This document shows, piece by piece, positions 49,366-60,700 of a stretch of DNA of 64,000 bases (position 1 is the first letter of the stretch; each line of letters starts with the position of its first letter). The translations under genes and the position numbers were made by a program. The stretch comes from Sycon ciliatum (taxonomy: Eukaryota > Porifera > Calcarea > Leucosolenida > Sycettidae), in NCBI RefSeq assembly GCF_964019385.1, contig NC_088643.1, positions 75,328,096-75,392,095 of the forward strand, in the 5' to 3' direction. The notes below the pieces were generated by a model. It ran no database searches and had not been told where the DNA came from. It worked only from the letters and a program-made list of their open reading frames with translations.

Positions 49366-50990
49366 CCGCGCTCTGCGAAAACCGACCTTAGGTGCTTCGT
49401 AATTTTTTCGAGAAAAAGAACAAAACGTCACGATCTGTCGATTTTTGAAGATTACAAGGTGAGAGTCATGGCGGAACGAAGGAGAAGACGGTCGCTAGCT
49501 CAAATTGCTGCGGGCTTCTCCCCAGAGGTTTCAGCCGAACTCCTTCACGATGAATAGTCATTTTTTTGGCCTGGTCCAATCGCAGTTCTGATGACAGCAG
49601 TGCCGAGGAGAGTCGGATGTGGAATCGCAGGACGTAACGCTGATCGAGCTGGACGGTGATGTGGAGGAGAATTTCGATCAGGCGTCGGTTCTGCCACCAG
49701 CCCAGCCCCTCAATGCCGGCAATATACAGAGTGCAGACCAAGAAAAATCGGTTCAAGTACTGTCTACAATCCAGGAGGCGCGTGACAAGTTTGACAAGCG
49801 CTGTAGGTGTTCCGCACTGGTGCTGTTTCAAGAGCGCGACACTTGAAACCTTGCTTACACTTACAGCACACACAGCGCAGGTCCTGATCAAGACAGATCA
49901 CTGCTTGTGTGTAGGCGGAAAGCTAGACGTGCTCAGGAGACGAGGTGAGGCTACCCAGCGCGTCCAGCATGCTGGGAGATGTGATAGATGGGGCTCAACA
50001 ATACTACTCTGAACTACTGAAGTACAGTCAGCGGCTGGTGTGGAAGTCATGTACATGCATGTCAGGAAGTCTTTGTGTGTGCCTCCAGGATCAAGCCCTG
50101 GGTGTTGAAATCTACAGGCTGCTGTCAGTGCAAGTGAAATCAGCCCAAACACAGAACTCTGGAATGCACTGCCTGTGGAAGATGTTGTGGAGCTGAAACA
50201 TTTTATAGAGCATTATGCTATGCTAGTATTATGCTATAGTTCATGGCCTCCCTTAGCCTGCGGCTCCACATGGGCACAACAAGCCAGTACCAACCTACAT
50301 GTATTTGCCCAGTATCACTACGAAGAAGCTTGTTCACCAGGCGTTCACAAAGCCTGGTGGCAAAGCTGCATACAGTACGTTTGGCAAGATTTGGAAAAGA
50401 GACTGCCATGGTATCACCGATTACGAAACAATGTGTGCGGCTGATGTAGACATAACTAGATGTTCTAACTACCAGTACCAGATAAAACTATCAATATCCT
50501 TTAACCCAGCATTGATCCTAGCTTCTTCACTACTTTGCACCTGCCTCTACGCATCACTTCGGCTGGCATATCCTCAAACAGAGCCAAATACATGTACCTC
50601 TTCCACCAGATTCGTGAGCAACACCATCCACAGAACAGAGATAGAATGTGTCTATCTCCACAACAGGAAGATCCAATGCCATCATAAACCTTTCCTTTTG
50701 AGCATTATGACATACAGATTTATTCTGCAAAGTTTGGTTGCAATCATCCTGCTTGAATTCTCGCAGCATTGGTTCCAAAATGTAGCATAAAATCCTGGTT
50801 TTTTGCTATTTTTCCTCCAAACATTGCAGGAAAAGTGCAAAGAAATTGTCATTGTATCTAACTGAATATGTATGCAATCCACCTAAAACTTCACCAGAAG
50901 TTGAAGAAAGGGTCATGGGTCAACAATCCAGCACAAACTCAATTTCGCCAAAATAGCACCTAAGGTCGGTTTTCGCAGAGCACTGGTCAC
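49366..50990. mobile_element. Degenerate DNA transposon, about 1.6 kb, with near-identical TIRs
   Basis: The TIR GCTCTGCGAAAACCGACCTT extends to AGGTGC at 49372-49398, with an exact complement near 50959-50985. Outer bases are TTAACATGACC on the left and GGTCACATTAT on the right, compatible with a decayed TTAA target as in piggyBac, but this is weak. The inside holds a broken frame starting MAERRRRRSLAQIAAGF (49469), then SDDSSAEE and DVTLIELDGDVEENFDQA in shifted frames. No intact transposase. Confidence -1.
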
Positions 50991-51300
50991 ATTATATGGA
51001 ACCAACACAAGGATATTCCAAGCTCCGATTTGCACCCCGTTTGATGCACACTAGCACTAGGAGTTGACGTGCTCTGTGTCTTCCTTTTGAGCTGTATTCT
51101 TTTAAATCTTTTTCTTCCGTTTTAGGAAATGTCCATGCCCACCACTTGTCTTGTTTTGCTGGCACCCAAAGCTGGCTATTGGAAGTACAGTTCAAAAAAG
51201 TAATCAATAATTTGTTTTACTATTCCAAAGTGCATTACAATGTACTTGATTCGTTGGCCTTGTCAGTTTGATCATACTAATGTATGTTATCTTGATCTTC

Positions 51301-51470
51301 ACGCCATGCTGTTGTTGTTACTGTTGTTGTTGATTGTTGTTATTATTGTTGTTGTTGTTGCTGTCACATGTGTTGCTGCTGCTGTTATTGATTGTTGTTA
51401 TTGTTGTCGCCGTCGTCGTCGGTGGTGTTGTTGTTGCCGTTGTTGCTGTTGTTACTGTCGCTGGTTATTG
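51301..51470. repeat. Low-complexity GTT/GTC repeat
   Basis: A TTG/TGC-rich trinucleotide stretch giving a false Leu/Val/Cys-rich frame. Confidence -1.
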
Positions 51471-52156
51471 ACTTTCAATGTGATGGTGTTATGCTTCATT
51501 GATAGATCCAATGATCGCGACTGCAGCTTGCAATCCAATGCTGCAACTAACGTACAGCGATAACATTAATAAGTTCTTGTGGTGGCTAATATTATTCTTC
51601 AAGTATCCGTTGTCTCTGTCCTCTGGGTTAACCAAGTGTTAGCTGCCGTCGTGAGTTCCCTCAGGCACAGACCTGATGAGTTACTGATTTATTTTATCCA
51701 GTACCTGGATGCCGCGAATGGACTTTTGGTCTTTGACCACTTTGGTGGGTCTGATCTACTCACCTCCCACCGCTTTAGGAGCTGCATCTGCGCCTTGATT
51801 CTCGGGTGTTGGCATTCCTATGGATGTGGAAAACCCGGCTCTCACGCCATGCGGACCGTGGATTTTTTAAATCGTTTGGGTTCATCTTGGCCAGTTGTAA
51901 GCATATGACAGCGTTGGAGTTTGCTCAAGTCACGGTATGTATTAGTATCCCACTATCGCCTGTGCAATATGATGATCAAGAGCACACTAGTCATTGGAGC
52001 TTGTGTTCTCAACTTCTCTCCGGGATATGGTGTGTATATCCATGCATTTTCAAGTGGTAGGACTGTCAGAGTCAAGAGAAGTAATACTAGTATCTTGATG
52101 ATTTACAATGTCAAAAGCAGCATGGTGCTCCACGGCATAAGCCATTCCTGTTGTAA

Positions 52157-52455
52157 TACCGTAAAAGTCCGTAAATTAAGTACGTATTTACTTTCGAATT
52201 TAGTGACCACACCCGTACTAACTTTCGGGCGGGTACTGACTTTCGGGCACGAACTAACTTTCGGACCTGACTTGTGTGTAGTGGAGAAGTCATTTTCATG
52301 TCGATGTACATGCTACGTGCTGCATGTGCTCACCGTACCGGTACTTATTTCGGGCAGTATGTTTATCGGGCTTGACTTGACTTCAACAGACAGAGCCAAA
52401 AGAATGAAGGGGGTATTTCTTTCGGGCAGGTACTTATTTACGGACTTTTACGGTA
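52157..52455. mobile_element. MITE with TACCGTAAAAGTCCGTAAAT termini
   Basis: TACCGTAAAAGTCCGTAAAT at the left and ATTTACGGACTTTTACGGTA at the right are exact complements. The interior repeats ACTTTCGGGC motifs. Termini are close to those at 3276-3759. Confidence -1.
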
Positions 52456-52930
52456 GTCTCGGACGCCTCCACGGTGCTGTGTATAGTACATGTAGGTAGT
52501 ATAGTCATGCACAGGCAGATGCTATTAATTCTTACTTCAGTCTAGTTTAGATAACGGATGAGCGGCTGGGTTGAGTCGCTTTCTTTGCAGCTGCACCCCA
52601 ACTGCGCCACGTGCACTGGAGTGGTTGCTGCTGTTCTCGGCATCCTGCGAGCGAGTGGTAGGGAACTCAGACGCTGTGCTGCACATTACGCTGATGTGGA
52701 TGAACAGAACAGGCTCTGGCTGGACGGTATTGTACACAGTAGGGTTGTCAGTTCTGAGTGAAGTCGCTTCCCTCTGCCACTACACCATGTGCCGCTAACT
52801 GGTCGCCGCTGTCCATTCTCAAGTAACTGTTACTTCGCGGTTTCCCCGTATCAAGCTCCCGAGTCCCAGGCTCCGGCTGCTGCTACTTGTGAACCTGACG
52901 GATTATGACAGTCGACATGATCACATCTCC

Positions 52931-53016
52931 GACCAGGCGGAGTCAAACCAGGCGGAGTCGACCAGGCGGAGTCGACCAGGCGGAGTCGACCAGGCGGAGT
53001 CGACCAGGCGGAGTCG
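52931..53016. repeat. 14-bp tandem repeat, six copies
   Basis: ACCAGGCGGAGTCG repeats six times with one variant unit. Confidence -1.
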
Positions 53017-54695
53017 TATTGTGCCTGTGATGAGGACCTAGTACATGTTACTTGTACATGCATGTGTAGAGTACAAATGTACTGATATCAAGAGTAAAAA
53101 TAAAAAAGCTTATTGGTTACCAAGACCCTGATCTGAGCTTATTGCACATCATGTACTCTTGATGGCCATGGGTAGATCTACTCCGCGAACTGAAGCCAGT
53201 GAAGGCTAGCCTGAAGCCTAGCCGTCAACATGCCGGTGAAGGGCTAGGCCTTGTGCCGGGGTAGATGTATGTAGACGTAGCGCTGTCTCATGGTCTACCT
53301 CCGGCTACCTCAGTAAGTGAAGTAAGTAAGTTAGTTCAAGTCTTGACTCTTGAACTTACTTATACAATGTACTTGTACAGTCTGTACTCACTACTGCATA
53401 CTTAACTGTCTTGTTCGCTATCCCCCATGCTGCCTCGCGGTTTCTAAGTAAAATTTAGTTTCGACTTTATAGAAACTGTGGTCTACTGTGGTCGATCCGA
53501 ACATTTTTGTGTCTTGTACTCAATCTTCTGACAGAACTGTTTCGTCCTTTGGCTTTGTTGTCTTGTACTTTCAACTTTATGCAGATCAAGTAATGCGCGT
53601 GTCTACCGTACCCTGGTCTGACTTTGTGTCTACTACGAGACAGGTAGCTGGAGCCAGTACTGGCAGTAGCTAGGGGGTTGTCCTGGCAAGCGTCATAATT
53701 ATCAAGGCTTTGTGATATTCATAGTCATACTCATACCGCGGTACCGGTAGATGATCTACAGCAGACTTTACGTCTTTAGTTTAGAGTTTAGGCCGCTTCA
53801 GTCGTAGACTCTAGTACTAGTACTAGTAGTAGGCACTTCAGGCGATTTTTTCAAAACGAGAAATACGCGTATTTCTTTTTTGTATCTGATTCAGATAGGT
53901 TTAGGAAGACTCCACAGAAAATTTGAAGCAAAAAGAATAACTTAGCACAGAGATATAGCCACCCAAAGTCGGAGAATTGAATAACGGCATTTTCAGTATT
54001 TCGACGGCACCAGCAGCATATCAGAAATTGGCAGAACTTGCTTCAGTGTCTATAGTGGCAAAATACCAGGCTCGCTGGAAGCAGGTCAAAATAACCAGAT
54101 GAATGCAGAAACAGCATGGTTTGGAAAAACTTCGGATTTTTCATCCGTCCGGCAGCTCCGACGAAGATATCGGGTGTGGTCACCATGGCAACTCCATAGC
54201 AACAGCATAGCAACTCCATCGCAACAGCATGAAAACAGTGCAGAGAAGCCTTCGGAAAAGCATAAGATGAGACTTTGAGGTAAGATAAAGTAACTACAAT
54301 AATTCAGTGCCAGAAAACATTGTTGCTACATGTACAGTACTGACTTGGTGATGAGTACGGAAGAACAATGAGCCGAAGACTGAGCAAACTAGAATTTACC
54401 GGGTAATTGACGGAAAGAAATGACAAACTATTACAATAGAACATCGTCTGCAAATTTTTGGGACTACTGAAACTTCAGCAACTCCAGCATGAGAGATTTT
54501 GTGCATAGAGTGTGTGCTGGATTCTTGGTATCATATCACCGTCAATGCTTTTCTTGGTCGCTGGAAGCCACCTGCTGATCAGCTGACGATTTGTTCCGAG
54601 CAGGCCGTTTTGATGTCAGCTCTCTTGGTCCAGTCGCCGAAGTATATACTGTCCTACTCGTCGCCTGCAGGAGAGGACGACTGCTCCGATGCGAC

Positions 54696-54890
54696 TCCAA
54701 TAACACCTGGCAATATTTCTTCTTGCGCAGCCATGCGCATGGGCTCCGACGAACAAGGACTATTGCCGGGAGGACGCCTATCGCGGTTCGCTTCCAATAA
54801 CACCTCGCATTATTTCTCCTTGCGCAGCAATGCGCAAAGTGTCGGACGAACGAGGACAACTGATCCCGAAAGGAAATACGACGCTGAAGA
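54696..54890. repeat. 97-bp diverged tandem duplication
   Basis: TCCAATAACACCTGGCAATA at 54696 and TCCAATAACACCTCGCATTA at 54793 head two copies, both continuing to TTGCGCAGC and CGAACNAGGAC. The 97-bp offset shifts the frame between copies, so it does not behave like a coding repeat. Confidence -1.
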
Positions 54891-55637
54891 CGATGAGCTA
54901 CATGGCAAATGCGTGCAACCAAGTGAAATGCCCGAAAAATCCTTGCCGATTTTACTCGAACTGTACGTGAGTTCAAAAAATTGCCGCATCATGACGTATG
55001 TGGGCTCAAACGAAAGCTGAGGGCCTCAGCTACATGCTGCGCCACACGAGAAGGCCCTGCGCAGCTTCCGTGCAGCTACAGATCGATCTATGCATGCGCC
55101 TTTCCTTGGTGCCACGCATGTACGCGATTCAGCGTTAGCACTTTTTGACAGGTCATGTCACGTGACTGAAGTGCCTACTAGTAGTGTCAGTAGATCTACT
55201 GAGTAACAGTTTAGTACACCCAGCATGTGACAATGACTATGTGCATAAAGACTGCAAAGCAAGGGGAGTTCAATATTCATCAGGCCAGGTGCATGCAGCC
55301 GCTAGTGCAAGAAAAGAGAAAGATTTTCACAGCCTATTTTTGTAGACTACAAAAGTGCAATGTCCGAAAACATGGTCCTGTCTCTCATCGCTAGCGCTGC
55401 GCGTGCGACGAAGAGAAGCTAGCTCGGCCGATGAATGCCTGCATTTTGTGAAGTCGTGGGGTAGGACGCTGGGCTGGCACAAGCATGCCGCTGAATCCTG
55501 AGTGGATGGTGATTTAGTGCAAATGCAGCTCACAGCCGGGGCCAGGACACCACTACTGCTCTGGATTTGCGACGGGCAGCTACTAAGTGCGTCGTTGTGG
55601 TGTCGGTGCAGCGCCCTCCACTCGAACGGCCGTCGGG

Positions 55638-56235
55638 ATGGATGATGAAGAGCGACGGCCTATTCGCGTGCTGGACTTGCATCAGCTCTGTCGTGATGGC
55701 AATGTGGCGGCTCTGCAGCGAGAGCTGCGCGCTGGCCATGACCTGGAGGATCGCTTGAAGGCACGGCAGGGAAAGCTGGCGCTCAACCCCCTCCACCTGG
55801 CTGCGGATTTGGGCCAGGTGGACGTGCTACGTTTGCTACTGGATTACGATAACTGGGGAACGATCAACTCCCGCACTGCTGATGGCAGCACGCCATTGCA
55901 CTTGGCTGTGCAGCATGCTCATCTGTCCTGTGTTAGACTGCTGCTTTGGTACGGGGCACGTTCGGACGTTGCCGATCGCGACCAGCTAACGGCACGAGGT
56001 CGTGCGTTGCGTGAGCTACCGAAGGCAAGCAAGTCGGCCGTGTGCCGGCTTCTAGTTAGCCGAGGTATGGTTAATCAGCGGCAGTAATGGCTCGTGACAC
56101 ACATACAACACATATAATTACATGCACGCACACACGCACTCGCACACATGCATTAACACTCCTGTAATCAGGGCAGTTATCAGGGCAGGTTGAAACCGAG
56201 CACTGCCCGTAACTAGGAATTACCCGTACCTTAGA

Positions 56236-56274
<39 letters not shown>

Positions 56275-56288
56275 AACACACACATACA

Positions 56289-56335
<47 letters not shown>

Positions 56336-56793
56336 ACACACACACACTTACTGCATGCAAGTAAACATATTTTATGCCAATCAATGGTTTCTGGTACCGT
56401 TTTTCGTTGACAGGCCAACTGTTGTGGCTCTAGATGAGTTAGAAAGGAGGTACCCGGTAGACAGACATGCCCAGGTTAGGGGGGGGGGGGGTCCGGATTA
56501 GAGCCCTCCGGAGTTTTACTGTATATGCAAGGCAGTGGTCGGTGATGGCGGAGGGATTCAATATCTTTACGACTACCCTCTGGTGAGGTAATATCTTTAC
56601 GACTACCCTCTGGTGAGGTTGCGTGCAGATTCTACCCATGCCACCAGGTGTGAATGTCCACTTTCATACGGTGATGAAATCAACGCATGTTACCAGTACT
56701 AGTCTAGTAGTATTTTACATGTGTGTGTGTGTGTGCACGTGTGTGTGTGTATGTGTGTGTGTGTGTGTGCACGTGTGTGTGTTTGTGTGTTCG

Positions 56794-56861
<68 letters not shown>

Positions 56862-56888
56862 CATGCATGTGTGTGTGTGCGTGCGTGC

Positions 56889-56957
<69 letters not shown>

Positions 56958-57749
56958 CATGCATGTGTGTGTGTGTGTGTACATGCATGTGTGTGTGTGT
57001 GTGTGCATGTGTTGTAAAATTCACTGTGAGCAGAACTATCACAGCTAGCGCTGAAGCAACCATCACAAGTCGTCAGTCTCTTGCAGCAGATACCATCGTC
57101 TGACCTGACCGTTGCCGACGTCGAACTGGCACTGTTCAATGCGTGTCGCAGGGGTCACATCGAGGCTGTCAGTCGCCTACTGCTCAAGAAGCGCATCTCG
57201 GTGGAGCGGCTCAATCACGCCGTGACGCTGGCGGCACAGCGCGAGCATCTTGTCGTCGTGGCGATGCTGATGATCTGCCGAGCGTCGGTGGACGGTCGCG
57301 TGGACATGGTGCGCTTTCTGTACGGCGAGCGCGACGCCGCCTTGATGCAGGACCCGCCCGAGTGGTATGTGCGTGAGGCTCACGTCCCTGAAATCATTAA
57401 CGCCGTACAGACGCACGTGCCAATCAGTCTGGCCCTGGAGCGCAAGAGAGATAAGGTAAGCCGGCGACTTCTCACTTGACACCCATCCCTACGCACTGTG
57501 TACCTCGAATGGTGCAGATCATTTGCCCTGGGAACACCTTGGGAAAGGATTGCTGGGAGTGCAGACTGCAAAGCGGAGGAGGGTGATGAGTGTGCAGTAC
57601 CTCCACCGTATGTACACATAATCTTCTACTGAGACTCCCCTGAGCCGCGCAGTCTGTCGTGATTTTTGACACAATTGCGTCAGCAGCCATTTCTGCTGAA
57701 GATGCGATGCAAATATTGGCATTGATTATCATTGTGCGTGCGCACGCGC

Positions 57750-57788
<39 letters not shown>

Positions 57789-60700
57789 TGTGTGTATGCA
57801 TGTGTGTGCGGTTGTGATCTTGTTTGCCATGCAGGTCGCCCATGAGCTTCTCCTTCGTTCTGACATTGACCGCCACAGTGGCATCGTCAACTGGTATGGC
57901 ATCGGCTTGCCTCGGCTAGAGCCTCTATGGTTGTCATCAATAGCCTCCTGGTGCACGCGTCTCTATCTCTACTCCAACAAGCTGGTATCATTGCCGTACG
58001 CCCTGTTTGACATCAATGCTCTTCAGATGCTTGACCTGTCCGGCAATCACCTGGAAGCTCTTCCCGTGGCTCTTCTGCGCATGCCCAACCTGGCCAAGCT
58101 ATGGGTGAATCACAATCACCTCAAGAACCTGCCCGAATTCAACCAGTGGTCGCCGAGCCTGCGGATTCTTGACCTGTCGCACAATCACCTGACGTCGCTG
58201 CCTGACGGTATCCGCAGTTCTCGTGTCGAGCAGCTCAAGCTGGGTAACAATGACTTCGTCACGTTGCCGTCGGTCATCGGGCGACTCCGCTGCCTGACCA
58301 GCCTGGATCTGCGCGGCCTGAGTCGTGTCAAAGCGCTGCCGAAATCTTTCGGCTTGCTTCAGAAGCTGCAGTTCCTGGACGTGTCTGGCACGTCGTTCAA
58401 CAACATCCCGCCCGCGGCCAGAAACGACCCGCATGCCGTCGTGGCACACATGCGTCAGAAGCTGCGCGACTGCAGCCCGGCATATCGTATGAAACTGGTC
58501 GTGCTCGGGGACTCACAGACCGGCAAGAGCAGTGTTGTAGCGTCACTGCGCGGTGACAAGACGTCCATGGGAAAACGCTACGAGAACGAGGCTGAGCTGC
58601 GTATATGCAGCATCAAGGTGCCCGGCAGTGGATGGCGCAAGCCAAAGTACATGTTCTCCGTCTGGGACTTCAGCGGCTTTGAGGAGTTCCGCAGCATGCA
58701 CCACTGTCTCCTATCTGCCCATGCCATGCACTTGCTGGTGTGGAGGGTGACGGATGGCGTGGAGGGAATCCACCGACTGCGCTTCTGGCTGGATAACATC
58801 GTCACGTACTCTCCCAACTCTCCCGTACTGGTTGTGGCCACGTTCACGGACAAGCTGACAGCGGAGCAGGTGAACTCTGGCTACGTGGTGTCGATGCGCG
58901 AGAGCTTGGCACGACTCATCACACGGCAGCCGGGCTACCAGTGTCTGCAGTTTCACGGCATGGTCGAGACCAGCCTGAACGCAGAGCACGTGCCCGCACT
59001 GCGCCAAGCAATCTACCGTGCGGCCACCTCGGTGCAAGTGAACGGCAAGCAGCTGATGGGAATGCCGGTACCGTACAGCTACTCGGCGCTAGCAGAGCAC
59101 ATGGAACGTGTCCGCAACGATCGCAAGGTCATCTTCCAATGCCCCATCCTGGACAAGGAGGACATGTGGAAGCTGGTGACCAAGCAGATTGATAACCATG
59201 ACATCAACACCGAAGAGGATCTCATGGAAGCTATCCGCTATCTGCACCTCACCGGCGTCATACTGCACTACGAGGTTCCTAACGGAGGTCTGGATCACTT
59301 GGTATTTGTCGATCCTCACTGGCTGTATGCCATGCTGGCACGCCTGGTCATGGCGCGCAACCGCGATGCGTTTCAGAAGACGGGCTTTCTCATGCTGAGC
59401 GACCTGGAGCCCATCTACGCATGCCACCGATTCCCAATGCAGTTCCACCGTGCCTTTCTGCACCTGCTGAATCGCTTCGGCGTGGCCACCATCTGGGATG
59501 ACACGTTCTTCTTCGTCAAGAACATGCTGGAAGACATGCCGATGCGTGATCTGGAGCGTTACCTACCGGCCAACCACAAGGTGGCGTGTTTCGTTCGCCT
59601 CTACTACATGAATGTTGTTCCTATCAGCTTTGAAAGCCGCCTGCTCACGCGCATTCTCCTGTTGCTGCGCAGCTGGCTAATCATGTGTGATGTGGCCAAT
59701 ACTGATGCCAACCTCAGCATCACAGGCCTGGGCAGAAGCAGGACCGACGCCGGCAGTTCTGACAACGGTTGGGAGTATCAAGCACCGGAGAACACCGCCA
59801 CCGCCGATACTGCTGCCACTCCTACTGCTGCTGCTGCTGCTGCTGCAACACCACCGACGGCAAACCTGTTCTGCTGGCGCCGCGGCATAGCTTACATCAC
59901 AAGTAACGGCGTGTGGTTCACGCTGGAGATGGTGCGCAAGTCCAACAGCTCTCGTTGCCTTCAGCTCCGCTCGTCGTCAAACTCCTTTGGCTGTCACCTG
60001 ATGGCACTAATGGCCACTGCTGTTCACTGTTTGTTCCGTGATTGGTTTCCACACTTGCTGAGCGGCAACGACTCCGTCATGGCCACCGTGCAGATGATTA
60101 ATTGCGTGAAGTGCCAGCATCGGCGCGAGGAGCACTTTGACCAGCGTGAGCAGCGCAGAGAAGCGCGCGCGGCACGCGAACGTCGAACGTCGTCCGTGGC
60201 GGCGGACAGTAGCGACAGTGGCAGCGTCAGTACCATCAGCACTGGTGACTCGCGCGAACCGGAGTTCAGCTTTGGCCAGTGCATCGAAGCGCTGATGGAG
60301 TCGGACAGCATAAAGTGCCGTCGCTGCCTTCAGAGCATTCCTCTCATCGATCTCATCCCAGAGGTCATGCTCGTCCACGTGAAATCTCATCCGATCGTCG
60401 AATACGCCACACTTCTCGTGAGAGACCTGAAGCGCTGTTCAGACAGTATCACTGATGTCAGTGAAGGAAATGGTATCTACAACGGCGAACCGGTTGTGGT
60501 GCGGGTCTTCGCAACGGCTACCCCTCAAACGTTTGCCGTAGAGACGTTTGATGATGAGATCGACAGGGCATTGGAGGACGAGGCGGAAATTCTTCCTCAG
60601 GAGCAGACGGAAGAGCAGGTGGTACTTGAGCGAGCCTACCATCAGCTGCGACTTGAGAGCGTGGGCCTATGCTCAGTCAAGCATCCAAACATGCTGCAGT

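Larger units (their letters stand above)
50995..55580. other. Gene-poor interval before the LRRK1-like gene
   Basis: No secure gene. Contents I can name: the GTT repeat, a MITE (52157-52455), a 14-bp tandem repeat (52931-53016) and a 97-bp tandem duplication near 54696-54890. The frame 54499-55020 spans that duplication and has no recognised family. Confidence -1.

Noticed and set aside
53518-53552. Minus-strand GGACGAAACAGTTCTGTC resembling the 3' half of a hammerhead
   Set aside because: The CTGATGA half is absent upstream, so no complete ribozyme can be drawn.
54499-55020. 173-codon frame as a gene
   Set aside because: It spans a 97-bp out-of-frame tandem duplication; composition and context do not support coding.
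56414-56433. Alternative acceptor for LRRK1-like exon 2 at 56413
   Set aside because: It gives a frame mismatch with exon 1 (phase 1) or an immediate stop; the AG at 56433 fits.
57754-57834. Extension of the large LRRK1-like exon to an upstream start
   Set aside because: The extension is a GT-repeat translation; a clear acceptor at 57834 joins exon 3 in phase.
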